Shown piece by piece: positions 1-13,300 of a DNA stretch of 64,000 nucleotides (its first letter is position 1; each line of letters begins with the position of its first letter). Made by a program: the position numbers and the translations under genes. Source of the DNA: Himantopus leucocephalus. Its lineage: Eukaryota > Chordata > Aves > Charadriiformes > Recurvirostridae. Where the stretch lies: positions 7,196,298 through 7,260,297 of the forward strand of contig RSEF01000024.1 in NCBI GenBank assembly GCA_003993805.1. The letters run 5' to 3'. The notes beneath the pieces are model-generated. The model did not search any database and was not told the DNA's origin. It saw nothing but the letters and a program-made list of their open reading frames with translations.

Positions 1-1153
1 CTTAATATCCCTAATGAGTTTGCTGGGGATACAGCAAAGGATACAAAAGAAGTGTATAAACAAACAGTCAGGGTTTTGAGCATCAGCTGCTAACACTGTG
101 TGTATGAGAGTACATGCGTATCACCAGTGAGTGCTACCATGGAAACAGACGGTGGACATTTCTGACCTGATCCAGAGCACGTTCAACCTGACAAGAAGAT
201 TTCCATTGATTCCCTTTTGCTGTTCTCAGGACTAAGAGAAATAATTCTTCCACAGGTTTAATAAGGAAACACAAAATGTTAAAAAATTTCTTGAGGCCTT
301 AATTCTAAAGAAGTGATGAATTTATTAATTACAAATTATTTTTTCAATGGCAAATGAGCTTCCTGCAAGACTGACCTTTCTAATCACCCTTATTTTACAG
401 TGTACAATAAAATGACCCATCAGTTTTACTTTCTGCAACTTTGCACAGACATCAGCCCTGTCAGAGAGAGCAGAACCACTCAGATGTGTCTTCCTAGTGG
501 GGTCTCAGCTAGAGTGCGTGCAGAATGTTCAGGCACAGGCAGACAAAGAGAGAAAAAAGAAATGGAGAGAGGCAGGTATGATTTCAGGCATTTCAAAGGT
601 CCTACAATATTTGGCAGAAGAGAGAAGAACAAACAAAACAAATAAAAACTCATTTCATGCATCAGAATAAAAAACCCCAAACCCTAGGAGAAAAGCTATT
701 TGTTCTCAGTGGATGCTAACAGCTTTACTTTGCAAACACTTAGAAGTATCCTTCAAACGAGGGGTGCCACATTTTACAAACTTCATTCTCTCAGACACTC
801 TGCACAATTTGTAGCGGAGAAAAGCAACATGCAAGCAACTTTCCATTTCAAGGGACAACAGCTTCTGTTTCCACACAGATTTAGGCTCGACAATTTACGC
901 TTGCTTTTAACTTAGCTACTAGGTAGCAGAAATACAAAGCAGTCTGTGGAGCATTCCTTCCAAGACATGAGGGCAATGGCTGCTTCCCAGAACTACTACT
1001 GAACTCCTTTTAGATTGTCACCAAAACTGTGTGGCTTGAGCAGTCTGCTCCTGTGATTTTCCTATGACTGACTCCCTTACAAGGATGAAAAGGGGAATAA
1101 GAGCATACAAAAAGGAAAAACTGTAAGCAACAAGTAAGTCACACGAAGATCAA

Positions 1154-1189
1154 AGAATCATAGAATTGTTGAGGTTGGAAGGGACCTTT
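1154..1189 (-). mobile_element. CR1 LINE 3' end, truncated by assembly gap
   Basis: The plus strand reads AATCATAGAATTGTTGAGGT and then TGGAAGGGACCTTT, the reverse complement of the conserved CR1 3' terminus (AAGGTCCCTTCCAAC..ATTCTATGATT). The element is cut off by the run of N. Confidence 0.85.
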
Positions 1190-1289
1190 NNNNNNNNNNN
1201 NNNNNNNNNNNNNNNNNNNNNNNNNNNNNNNNNNNNNNNNNNNNNNNNNNNNNNNNNNNNNNNNNNNNNNNNNNNNNNNNNNNNNNNNN
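1190..1289. other. Assembly gap of exactly 100 N
   Basis: The run is exactly 100 N, the conventional size for a gap of unknown length. It interrupts a minus-strand CR1 element just upstream of the element's 3' end, so unresolved repeat sequence is the probable cause. True missing length could be very different, and it could hide NCAM1 exon 14. Confidence 0.97.
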
Positions 1290-2039
1290 TTTTTTTCATT
1301 TTCCCATTGTAGGGAAAAAACATCAAATACCACATAACGCAAAACAAGGGCCACGTTCAGCTTACAACAATGCTAGCTGCTCATCACATAGATGTTCTTT
1401 CCTCAGGCTAGGACTAGATGTTTTGCTCAGAGAATCAGGTATTTTGCAATCCTGGGTAATTTACAATGAGAGCTGATTAAGTTAGGCTTAAAGGGGAACC
1501 ACTTCCAATAGCATCTCTCACTTCATCTGTGTATACACTGACTACATTGAATGCCTTATTGAATCAGCAGAATAATTTGGTACTGAAGCACCCACTACTC
1601 AATCAAAGATGGCAATTTCAATGACCAACAGAAAGTTATGATTAGATACACGTCTGAAGGTGGGCAATGCTCTACACTATGAACCTCTGATCCCCTGCTA
1701 CTTAATTTGTTGCTGGCAATCCCATCTCAGAAGTATATGAAACGAAATACTACTAAGTATATGTAATTAGCATAAGCCCACAGTTCTACAGAAGACAGCA
1801 TGGAGAAATAATCTTTCATAGTCAAAGTGAAAGGAAAATAAATGAGACAGAAATTTGGTATGTTGCTTCTGTGCGTGTCATGTCTTATACCCTATACACT
1901 TCCACCACATCTGCTTAGCATGTATTCCTGTACTGGTGTACCTACAAGATCTTCGTTTCAGGGTTGTCTGCCAACATAGCGAAGCCTGAGGACTGAACAG
2001 GCTAAACACGAATCTGGTATAAGCATCAGTCATACTTAC

Positions 2040-2164
2040 AGCTTTGTATTTGATCAGATAATGTCTAATTGGGGAGCCACCATCATCCTGCTTGATAACA
2101 TTGACTTTAATGGAGTTACCATCTTCTCCCATCTGACCTTCCAGTTTGGGTGTGCTGGGTTCCC
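2040..2164 (-). CDS. NCAM1: NCAM1 exon 13 (125 bp), first half of fibronectin III domain 2
   Basis: This exon starts (R)EPSTPKLEGQMGEDGNSIKV and ends HYLIKYKA. The acceptor is GTTTCAG and the donor is GCT|GTAAGT. It enters in phase 1 and leaves in phase 0. Length 125 bp, as in the family. It supplies the first strands of FN2; the FGF-receptor-binding loop of FN2 belongs to exon 14, which is not visible. EPST replaces the EPSA of chicken and mammals as I remember them. Confidence 0.96.
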
Positions 2165-5100
2165 CTGAAACAATGGTGGATTTATGTTTAATTGTAAAAA
2201 AAACATTAAGGAAAAAGTACTCATCAAAATCAGAAAAAAACCTTCATTACACTCAGCTGCTAGGGTATCAGCCTCACTCTGACCCAGACAGAGGACACTG
2301 TGCGTCTAGGGTACAAATATTTGCAAGACCCAAGTATTTCTGGCACGTGGTAGTTTGTTTTCACTGATACAAGTTACCATTTTTGTGTGTGCTGGAATGG
2401 AGTCAGAGGCAAAGTGAAAAAGACCCAACCCTTCCCTGAGAATATCCTACAGCAATGACCAGTTCCTCACTATTTTTATTGTAAGACACTGCTGTGAAAC
2501 ACCTGGAAAATGTCAAGATAGGGCATGTGGCAACCAGGCAGGCTGCTCCTGCAGCCTTTACGTAGCTGTAACAAGCATCATCGAAAAGGGGCATCATGCT
2601 TGTCATACAGACCTGTGTTTGTTGTGTAGGTTTTATTGTTGCTGGATCAGATACTCACCAGTATGCTCACTCATTTGAGTGTGGAAAAAATGGTACTGAA
2701 TCACAACTGCACATCTTTTCACTCAGCTTGCACTGGTGTAACTAACTGCAATGAGTATAGGCTGGAGAGAACGAGACCCCTTCACTCTTCTGTAATAACC
2801 ATTTTAAAAAGAAAAAGCTATCATTTCCCAATTTGCACCCCTGACATCAGCAGAAAACTGAAACACGCTGATTTACAATCACACCCTTTCACACCCATGT
2901 CTCTACAACTGCTTTTTCTAACCAGTTACTCCATAACCTGCACACACAATTTGCAAAGGATGGTTTCCAATCCCAACTCAAGTAATTTTCTCGCACCTTT
3001 ACTATAACAACTCTCCTAACAAAAGTAAAATCCACAGATTGTCCGATTACACATTTACATGCCCACAGAAATACTGCAGCAAATTCCTCAAGAGACACAC
3101 ATCCTCCTTCCACTTTCATATCACCCCAGGGATCAATTGTTTCTGACAGGCTGTGAATTTACTATGCAAGAGGAATTATTAACTATTTACTTGTTTTTGT
3201 GGAAAAAAGCCCACATCAACTGAAGAGCCCCCTGCCCCAACAACATGAGTATCAAATTAGGAAAAGAACTTAAATGATCAAAGAGCACTGGTCTCTTTTC
3301 AAAAGTGACATCAGCCACAGGAGATCTCAGATCCTGCTATCTTTCTGTGAGTGCCCAGGTGCTTGCTTTGCTCCATTTTACGTAAAGGCAAGAAAGGCTT
3401 AGGTTCCTCTATGCCAATGCTCATCTGAGATTGGAGTTGGAGATGTTATTTCTACAGCCCTGAAATGTCCCAAGAGTTTAAATGCTAGTTAAAGTCAGTA
3501 AGACTTGACCAAATTGATCATAAATCTCACTGAAGCTTACTAGGTCATTTTACAGTACTTACTGAATTCTTTAGTATCAGCTCTGTGATGTAGGCTACGT
3601 GCTTAAGCCATGAATTTTGGGTTTAAAGGTTCTTAAGAACTTTTGACTGTGTTAGCTGCTATTCTCTGGAAGCTATTCTGCCCAATTTCTTTGTGGGTAA
3701 TTTGAGCAAAACCAACACTGCAATTATTTGTAAGTTAAAACTCACAAATCAGCTGCAGTTGGCAAATCCAGCAAACTCCTGAGATTAATTACACTTTGCT
3801 GGCTGGTCTCATTACAAGGTCCTAATTCTTACAGGTATTTTATATAACAGTTAAAGTGGTTGAATGTTAAAAAGCAAAAAAAATCCTATGCCTCTGTTTA
3901 ACCACAATTATGAATATTTTATGCATTTTGGAAGTATTTCTATTTATTCATCTGAGTGGTGAACAGCTCATTTAGAGCTGACTACAGGAAATTTATATGT
4001 GGAGAATACAACAGACAATGCACATCCTGTGTTTTGGTGTGCACCTTGACTCTAAATACATGTCCCAAATGTTTGCAGCCCCAAACATTTGCACAGTTTG
4101 CTAATGCTGAGCACACACTTTACCGTTCTAGCTCGAAGTGACCTACAGTTCTGCTAAAGCATCTCTGTCTTTACTTGCAGCGCCACTTGTGGTTTGGACA
4201 ATAGGCTTTCTTGAACACATGTTCACAGATACACCGAAGTGTGGTGACATACAATTAAAAGATGACCCAATTATGAATGTATCCCAAAGAGAACAATTCC
4301 AAAACTCTGAAACAGTGACACTCGCAACTTCGGAGCCTGAATGTAACCAAATGTGATCAGAACCAGGACACTGAAGTAACATTTCTGACTTTTTAAAAGC
4401 TCAGCCTGTAGCCTAGAGTAAAACTTTCAAAAAGACTTAGTTCTGTTGCATTATACTAAATGTAAAAGCAAGTAATGAGCCAGTAGTTGTAGTAAGACCA
4501 ACTTTGAAACATAACATCGGTCATGGGAATTTACAGGAGCTTCTTTCAACCCAAAAAACAGTCTCTATTCTAAGTCTTTTCTGTCTGGATTTGTGTTCAG
4601 CTGCTAATGGAAAGCACATGCATTTCTGACTGGCCAGAGAAAGGTTAATCTTCCAATATCTTTCAAAGTTGATCTTCAGAAGTAATTTGAAGCCCTTCCT
4701 TCTCCCCCTTCCCCTCCAAAAAAGAATTCTAGCACTTTTTTTTTTTGTGTGAAACGTCAATGAGAAAACTGCAAGACTTAGACCGAAACAGTAATTTAAG
4801 ATTAATTCTATTTTCTTGCAGGCTAACACATGCTCTGTCTAACATACCAACTGTTCCAAGAAGGTAATTACTATCCACGGATATACAGAGCTCTTTGATG
4901 TGAGATATACACACTTGTGTTTCACAACACAGTAACTCCTCTTAAAGATGTAAAGAGGGAATGCTCCTTTTTTCCACATTTTATTTTTCCTTTCCAAATC
5001 CTTGCCTCTGCCGGTATCCCCATTACAAGACTCCCACGATACAAGCTGGACACTCAAGAGCTATATTCCACCCTGTGACAGATTTCTCTGTACATTGAAA

Positions 5101-8100
5101 ACACAAAGGTAATGCTCTCAAGGTGACCATGGAGCTGCCCCTGCATGGACCCCTAGTGTGGTTTGAAGCAGATGACACACAGGAATAGGCTTTCCTGGTT
5201 ATGTTACAAGAGGTGCTATGCACTCCTCTGGAATTCTCCTGGTTCACATAGTATAGGGCCATTCACATCTCAAGAAAGGACAAGAGAATTTGGTGTTCAG
5301 TATATGACTACCCACATTTACCATGTACCATATAAACAAGAGAGTGGATTTTTATCCTTACTGCCAAATAACTGGGGCTGCATATTTGAAAAGCCCTTAC
5401 CAGCCCATGTTTCTCCTGGAATTACGAATGCTGAAAATTACTGCAATAATTGTGTCGTGACTATTAACCAATAATTAAATTAAAACAGAAGCAAATGTCT
5501 TGTTCTATCATTTTTTTCACACAAGAAGCTAGCTCCCAGTAACAACTGGGGGTGGAGCATTCATGGCTACTTACTTTGCTGGACACTGAGCCACTTGACA
5601 CTGCTGAAACATTTAAGACCAGCAATGCTTAATTGTTGCCATATTTGTGGTAGACTTGAATGGCTTCACTGATAACTAGACAGTACAAGATCAACATCTC
5701 CTTGTTACTCTTCCCATCCTCAGCTCAGAGAGATAATTAGTAATAAGTAAAAAGATCTTGAAGTGATAAGGGAACACTGTACTTACAGAATTTGACCTCT
5801 TATCTAACACAGGCTAGAAATTTTTTCAAGTGATTGAGCACCAAGACTGAAATGCAAAGGAACATCCTTTGGAAAGATGCTCATTCTTGGCAGATTTTAA
5901 GTATCAGAGATGCTGCTGTACCTTATTACACAGCCATTCCAGTGATTAATTACTCTCTCTGCTGAAACTTTTCTTCACTTGGAATTGTCTAGTTTCTAGC
6001 TCCCGATCCCTTCCTTTCCCGGTAGTTTAAATGCACTTCTGCTCTGAGAAACATTCTCTTCATGTAGGAGAATATGGACCACTCCTAATGGATGAAACCC
6101 AATAGGTATAACAGTGCAAGCCCCGTGAAAAATACTTTTGTTTTCTCTCCATAAATATGTGGCATTTAATTTATCTTAAGCAGGCAGATGTAATCCAGAC
6201 AGAGGGCTGTAAAATTAAAAATGGGTTAGTGTGTAGTTTCAAACAAAGGAGGAAGAAGTTTAGTGGGAAGAGTTTAGTCCAGCAGAGTCAGCGTCCCTAT
6301 AATGAGTCAAAGTGTCAGTAGCTGAAGAGAAAAGATTGTTGTCAGAAGGTTAGAGGAGAAACTCATGCTCACAGAACATGCATCCTCCCTACCGGATGGG
6401 GGCTGAAAAGCAAAAGTGCATTACAAAGGTGTGCTACATGCCTGGACATCTCCCATTTACACTGAGCTGACTGGACATATTGCAGAAATCTGCCTATTCC
6501 ACCCCAAAAATGCAGGATCCTTAAAGAATCCCCCTTGTGATGCTGCTACTTAGCATATTAAAAGCAGACAGCTCCACGGGTGTCAGACTTCCTGTATATA
6601 ATCATTTTACAAACACCTATCTGCTTAGAATTCACTCTGCTGCAGAAGGAGGGATGCAGGATCTTATGCTTTCAGTCTACTGTGCAACAGCGCTGATTAT
6701 GCCTGAGCCAGATGGCATCTTATTCAGCCCAGCAGCGAGTATCAAATTATGCAAGTGGAGCCCCCTGGAGGGCAGCAGACAAGTAACTTAATTTTTCACC
6801 CCTATGCTTTACCCTCCTTGAGAAATTTTTTCAAAGATGTAAAGTTTACAGGTTTCAGCCACCCTACATACTTTGTTAGCACTTGACTACTCCCACTGAT
6901 TTAGGCATCACCCATAGGACACTCTCCAGCAAAGGAAAAGAGTAAACCAAATAGGTGCTTTACCTATGAGAAAAGCTAATAGACATGTATGGCACACTGC
7001 CCACTTCTTGCAGTTTCAACTGTTTTTGAGCAAACCTTCTCTCGAGCAGAATTCATGAGAGCTCACAAGGTCCTATATTTTGAAAGGCAACTCATCCCTC
7101 TATGAAGGCTCTTCCAAAGGTGTCATTGCCCAGAAATGATGAGCTGTGAATTAGATAGCCTTCAATCTCCTTGGTGCCTTTTAGGAAACTAGGTCTGTTT
7201 CTGCTCTCGCATCTTCTGTGGCTCTGGGGACTTACTTTTTCTTTCCATTACCTTTTCTTTCTTTATCTTTATAACCACAAAGAGCTGCACAAAAAAAAGG
7301 CAATCAGACTCAAGCTCTTCATCACTCATCTGTTCAGATCCCTCTGTCATTCCTTATGGCTGACTTCTCAAGAAACAATAATGACATCAGGAAAGATTCC
7401 TGCTGTGTTGGTTTGCCTAATATCAGATTTTAGGCCAGAATCATCTTGCTGGCCAGTATGAGACATGAGACACTGGGATTAGGTGGCTCCAAGCCTTGCG
7501 GCTCCTGTCTTTCTAGGAAGCAGCACAATCATTTTGCTGCTTTCCATGAGGGCCACGCAATTACTGTACTGGATTACAGTGCAGGTCCCAGGAGTCACCT
7601 AAGTGTCACTGCACGGTCTTTCTTTTCTAGCAACCAAGTTTGTAACTTTGAGAAAGGAAGCAGCCAATGTTTTGCTCTGACCAGAATACAGGACAGTACG
7701 TGCATGTAATGAAGCGTTACTTGTGATGGCCCTGCCCTGTCAGAGTACCCATCACTGCTAATCCAGCGTTAAGCTCAGAGATCTGTTCTTTTGGCTTCAG
7801 ATGTAACTCATAATGAATCTGACCAACTGTACTTGAAACAAAGAACTGTTCTGCAGGCTCCTGAAGCTGGAATCACTACCTGTTAGCTCCTACGCATGAT
7901 GTGAGGGTAGCTGAGGCCAGTGCTCTGAGCCATTACATTTTCAAATTGTTTTTTATCCACTCCTGCTAGGCCAATAGCATCAATAATCTCCTGCTGCAGG
8001 GAAGCAGTAAATGTTTCCTGGTATGCTTCCACTGTGGTTTAATTCACATTCAAAGCGCTTCCTTGATCTAATACTAGCCTGATGTAGTTGGATTTCAGAA

Positions 8101-9442
8101 GCAGCTAACTGTTTTTAACTATCTGGTTTTCAGAGAGCTCCACAAGCACCAGGACTAGATGCAGCTATAGTGAAAACCTGAGGTGGGAAGAGAAGAGAAT
8201 ATGAAAAAGCAGCACAAACTGCATGCTGGACCCCAGAAGTGATAGCAGTGCAGATAACAGAGACCTTCTATCATCTCTCTTCTCTGCTCCCATCAAATGG
8301 GTTCCCTTCTGCCCACCTTTGAAAAGCAGCTCAAATTGGTTACTAGACAACTGCAACACTTTAGACTATGAGCTTAAGTCCTTGCCCAGCTGGCACTGAA
8401 GAAAGATCCTGCATCCTTGCTGTGCTTAGAGAATACGACTGCAATCTATGGTAATTTCTGCAACACATGAACAAGGAAGCAGCTGATTTCTGCAATCTTT
8501 GACCATCGTGTAAATAGGACTAGATTGTGACCTACAGTGTCACAATTTGAAACAAACATCAGCCATACCTATGGAAAGTCTCCACAAGTGGTAAACGTAC
8601 AGGGGTGAGAAAGAATAAGTAGGGAGTCTTCAGAATGCACATAAGAGAAGCAAACAGCAACAATCAAAAATAAGGAACAAAAACAGAAGAACATGCAAAA
8701 ACGAGACAACCAAGTCTTCAATCCTCCTGGATTTTGACCAGAGAGGGAAGAGACTAGGGGAAGAGGGGCTGCTTCCATGCATGCAGTCATGTGGGAATGT
8801 TACTGGCGTTAGTTTTGTTTTCCTGGCAAACTCCAGCCAAATCCTTTCCTGGTCGTGGTCCAAGACAATAAGGTGATTTCAGAATTCATAGATTGAAAAA
8901 AGCCAATTGCTGCCTGGTTTTCAAAATTATTTGTTTAGTTGGGGAAGCAGAAAAGCAGGAGTTTCCCTCCCTCCCCCACTTCAGATTATGCACAGAGTAT
9001 TAAGTGGAGTTGTAAAAATCACAATTCTGCAGAAATTGTTTTCACTACCACACGCTTTACTTGGAGACTGATTTCATCTCCAAAAGCTGCAAGGGTCAAT
9101 CATTTGCTTCTTGATTTCATGGAGATCACCAGCTACTGTAACTGTTGCTGGTAAATGAGCTTAGATTAAATCCCTTGTGTGTGGGAGGAACGAGGTGCTC
9201 TGGCAAGAAAGGTGCAATAGTACTTCTGATGCAAATTGTGTGAAGTCTAGCTCCCACCATGTACTTTGTGTGTGCCTATATATACTACTTTATAAAAACA
9301 CAGTTCCCACTCTAGCTATGTTTAAGTTTTACTCATGATAGAAAAATGTCTCTCATAACGTGACATGCTTACCAATAACTAAATTCCAGAGATAGGGAAT
9401 TTCGGATCCTTTTGATAGGCTACTAAATATGTACAGTGTGAA

Positions 9443-9461
9443 TGTGTGTGTGTATATATAT
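9443..9461 (+). repeat. (TG)n(TA)n microsatellite
   Basis: TGTGTGTGTGTATATATAT, a short compound dinucleotide repeat. Confidence 0.8.
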
Positions 9462-9723
9462 CTTGGTATAAACATATACTGTATAGGGTCAAAATGTTGC
9501 TAAAGCAACAGGAGATACAGTGTTCACATTACCTGAGCATCTTACCCACAATCTCTCATCAACTAGCAGTCTGTAGTTCCCACATTGGTACCCTGAAGGG
9601 CAAAAGGATTTTTGCCATTGCTGTTAACGCCAGAGAGAGTCATTAGAACCTTACTAGGACGTGACTGTTGGATTCTGATAGTGAAAGAAGCAAATGACTG
9701 AGCCACGTGATTTTTGGTTGGGG

Positions 9724-9762
9724 TTTTTTTTGTTGTTGTTGTTGTGTTTGGGTTTTTTTTTT
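9724..9762 (+). repeat. T-rich / (TTG)n low-complexity tract
   Basis: A T run, then TTGTTGTTGTTGTTG, then another T run. Confidence 0.85.
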
Positions 9763-9958
9763 CTCTTCCCTCCAAGTTTTTTCAAGCTCAGTGTGGAAGA
9801 CTGAAGTTGAGTTCTTCACATGCAGACAGTGGTGAGCGACTTCTCCAAAAGGCTTGTAGAAGGATTTTGGAGTGATGGAATTTGGAGATCCCTGGTCACT
9901 GACCAGAGGGGAATCCTCACCCCAAATCTAGGCAACCAATCAGAACAAAGTATTTTAC

Positions 9959-9961
9959 CTT
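9959..9961 (-). CDS. NCAM1: Candidate AAG microexon (3 bp)
   Basis: On the gene strand the sequence GAACAG|AAG|GTAAAATA gives an AG acceptor, the triplet AAG and a usable donor. A three-base AAG exon between the MSD exons and exon 13 is a classic feature of NCAM. Inserted after the 42-bp exon it gives Lys and turns the next codon into Gly, as in mammals. A TGCATG motif lies 33 nt upstream and a UG-rich segment (CATGTGCGTGCGTGATCATG) a little further up. Other AGAAGGT matches in the intron (near 7034 and 8263) have poor acceptors or donors. A 3-bp exon cannot be proven without RNA. Confidence 0.5.
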
Positions 9962-9993
9962 CTGTTCACCAGCGTGGACGACATCATCAGCAC

Positions 9994-9999
9994 CATGCA
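9994..9999 (-). promoter_or_regulatory. TGCATG (RBFOX-type) motif upstream of AAG microexon
   Basis: TGCATG occurs on the gene strand 33 nt before the AAG triplet. UGCAUG is the established binding site of RBFOX splicing factors, which regulate many brain and muscle microexons. Function here is inferred only from placement. Confidence 0.45.
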
Positions 10000-10002
10000 A
10001 GC

Positions 10003-10069
10003 CACATGACAAAGTCACATGATACGCACGCACATGATTGGTTGAAAGGAAAGTGGAGGAGGTCACATG
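10003..10069. promoter_or_regulatory. Cluster of four CACATG (E-box) sequences near AAG microexon
   Basis: CACATG occurs at 10003, 10016, 10031 and 10064. CACATG/CATGTG fits the E-box consensus CANNTG used by basic helix-loop-helix factors such as myogenic regulators. On the RNA the same copies form a CAUGUG-rich stretch upstream of the AAG triplet, so a splicing role is equally possible. Confidence 0.3.
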
Positions 10070-10363
10070 GAAAATACAAAAAAATTAAAAAACTGATGTA
10101 AACAATGGGCAAGGGAAAAATCAACAACAGAATTACAGACTAAATAAAATAGAAACAAAATTAAATTAGCCAGTATATACCAGAAACATTGGGGTGACAG
10201 TAAAATCGCCTGAAAATATAAGAATATTAAACCATAGAAAGCACTGAGTTATGACCTTGTGAGTGTTAGGCACAGCTGCATCACTGCTTATTAATACCAA
10301 GTCAAAGAAGAAACAAAAATTATTGTAGAGTGTGCACCAGAACTTGGACAGCTGAAGGAATCC

Positions 10364-10393
10364 ACAAGACTGTTGGATACAAGACTGTTGGAA
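10364..10393 (+). repeat. 15-bp tandem duplication
   Basis: ACAAGACTGTTGGAT is immediately followed by ACAAGACTGTTGGAA, identical at 14 of 15 positions. Confidence 0.9.
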
Positions 10394-13300
10394 AGAAAAA
10401 GGGAACACATTGTTATTCAGAAACAGTCCAGACAGCAGAGGTGAAATGGTCAGAATCATAGCCCTCGCAGTTCAGTGAAGACAAACCTCGGCATTTCATG
10501 TTGATGTATTCTCCCCTCTGCAGAAACAAATGTCTTCCTAAATATCAACAACAATAACAACTGAAAAAGAGAAAAACCTGCTATGTGCATACATTTCCAA
10601 GGACGGAGCTTTCGATCACACAGCTGCAACCAGAATTTGGTCAGACTGACAGTTATCACTCAAAGTGCACAAACTCCGTCCAACACATTCAGCCTGAAGA
10701 TTCAAAGAACGGCATGAATTACGTACAATGAATTACACTAGTGATTTCATGTGTGCAAGGGGTTTTTCTGTCAACGAGGAGAGGAATGAAGTGTTCTGCA
10801 CTGGAAATTAATTACAGCTGATGGCATGAGGAAGACAGCTACTGCTGAAAGAGATGAAAATGTGTGCAGACTGTTTGACAGGGGAATAAAAAAAAGAAAA
10901 AAACAAATCAGTTGTCAGACCGGACGACACCACTAACTCCATGCTCTGCTTCCCTTCCTAAATTACCGTCTATAGCTTGCATTTTTCATGATTGTTCCTT
11001 TGTCTTATCTTAATGAGGCTACTTCCCAGTGCTCTGGTACTTCCCTGTTAATTTGGTGTAAAGAGAATGAAATCCCTAATCTTTTGGGTGCTTGCATCTG
11101 ACAAGATTAAGGGCATACCATTACTGGGGAAAGAACTGATGGTACAAAAAGTAAAATCGATTTGTTATATCTAAGCTTTCAAACCATTTTCTCTAGTTAT
11201 AAACATAGACTCACGGAACTCTGGGCAGGTGCATCATGAAGAAGGGAAGGTTAAGAGTTACTGTGAGATCACCTGGAAAAGTATTCAGCATCTTCTGCTG
11301 ATGAGGAAACACATTTCCAAATCCCCAGTACGCTTAACATAACATGAGATTTAAAAACAGTCAAGAGGTTGCCTTTGAGATCAATTCCTCCCGAAAGAAA
11401 GGTTTCGTTAAAGATCAAGGGCAAAATGAATAGCATAAACATAAGCAAAAGCTACTTTGGATGAGGCTTCTAAGACACAGATGATATTTGGAAGTACTGT
11501 CTTTAGCTTAAAACCTTGAAATTCATTGTATTGTCATGAGTAGAAATCGGGTAGTCTGAACACTGATTGTCTTGAGTTTGCAAGAGGAATGAGGCCCTGG
11601 TACACGAAGGCTTTTATTCACAGGCACTACTTATGTGAATCTGACATACAAGGGCTTTCATAGTCCGCTCTGTCTCTCTTGGGACTACTGGACCAAGGAA
11701 CCTGATAAAATGCCTTTTATAGCTACTGTTATTATCAGGGCTTGTTAAGAGATATGGACCATTGACCAGCTTACTTGCAGATCATATTTTTAAGAAGCAT
11801 GAAAAGGAGAGATTAGTTTTGTCTGTTCTATGAAAATGCTTCTCCTTAACTCCATAGCTAACTAGATCTTAGATTAGAGCTGTCGCTGAATGTTAAATTT
11901 CTTTGGAGACAGATAGAATAAAGACCCAAATTAGTACCTCAACTGAAAAAAGCCAAACTTTTTCAAGTGACCTCAAACATTCCTAGGCAAAAGAGATTCC
12001 ACAGCGGAGAGAACGGCAAGGTAAATTTCATTATTGCCACTGATACAGGACTATTGATCCGAGCAACCTAGGAGGATTAAGTCAAAGGAGATACATGTTC
12101 CTAAACCTCTTACATGACTATAGACATCTCCCATACGTTACTGATCACATAAAGTCAAAAACTCACTAAAGTCAGTGAAGAAACTCTTCAGCTTCATTAG
12201 GTTTCAATTAGATCCATTTTTAATTTTCCTGACTTCACGATGCTATCCAGCAGCTCTCAATTTCTAATTGCTCCTGGTTTCATTCATTTAACCACTGAGG
12301 TTAGGTTAGAGTAAGACACAAGATCATTCAGCAGCATCATCAATAATTAAATGATGCAAAGTTATAAGAGCCTGTGCCTTGTGCCAGTGCCCTGTTGTGC
12401 TGTTGAATATAGCATATTCATATGCTGAACAGCTTAGTAGACACATTTGGTTTGTATGCTATTTGCATGAATTGACCATGTACACAGATGACAATAAGGC
12501 AGTGAGAGGTCAGATCTGCTTCTGTTCAGTATAAGAGCCTGAACTTCAGTGTAGGTGAAAATGGAAACTTTTACCCTTAAAAAACCCAACATCCCCCCCT
12601 CAACAAATACCCTCCCAGCTCCCCCCCCCAACAAAACACATGTGAAAATGTCTATCAAAAACTAGCTCTTAGTACCTAAAAAAGTAAAAAAAAAGTAGAG
12701 AGATCTATTCTTTTTAAGGAACAAAAAATGTTCTGCAAAACATTAACACAATGTTTTCCCTCACAAGTCAAACTATCTCCTAGCCCCACATATGAACAGC
12801 CATAACAGAGCCTCTACCTCTTAAGAAATTAAAAATAAAAAAAAAAATTAGTAGACCTGCTCATTACCACCTTTCCCCTGCCCTTTGCCTTCTCTGCCCC
12901 ACCCTCCAAGTCTGATGAGAATTAAAAGTTCTATTCAGCAATACAGAACCACTACCACTTCAGATGCATCAGGAATTATGGTTTGGCATGTTGTATACAG
13001 AAAAAATACTGCAAGAAGAAAAGCATTCATTGTGGTTCCTGGCAGATAAAAGGACATTTCATGCGATGTGCAAGACCATGGAATGTGCCAGTTATAAATG
13101 CAGTTACAATTTTTATTTTTAGAATTCCTGTGACAGTTCTAGGCTAGCTGTACTATCCTCTCCCTCCAATCTCAAACCCCCAAATTATCACATACTTCAT
13201 GCTTTTAGTATTTTCCATTTAGAAGTGATGAATCATTTCTAACCCACTACAGGTACACACACAGGTATTTATCTTAAAGACCAGACTTACAGAAACACAT

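Larger units (their letters stand above)
1..2039 (-). other. NCAM1: Intron after exon 13 (partial), with assembly gap
   Basis: This is downstream intron of NCAM1. I looked on the gene strand for exon 14 (KHSSEWKPE-like) and found nothing in 1-1189 or 1290-2039. The intron contains the tail of a CR1 element that runs into a run of exactly 100 N. The rest is ordinary AT-rich intron. Confidence 0.8.

Noticed and set aside
4138..4356. Open frame next to a CTTTACTTGCAG-like acceptor on the plus strand
   Set aside because: It is on the opposite strand to the gene, resembles no known domain and lacks supporting context.
7032..7038. Alternative AAG microexon (GAG|AAG|GTTTGC)
   Set aside because: The acceptor lacks a pyrimidine before AG and the donor is weak.
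8260..8266. Alternative AAG microexon (ATAG|AAG|GTCTCT)
   Set aside because: The donor GTCTCT is poor and the sequence upstream is purine-rich; the site at 9959 is better.
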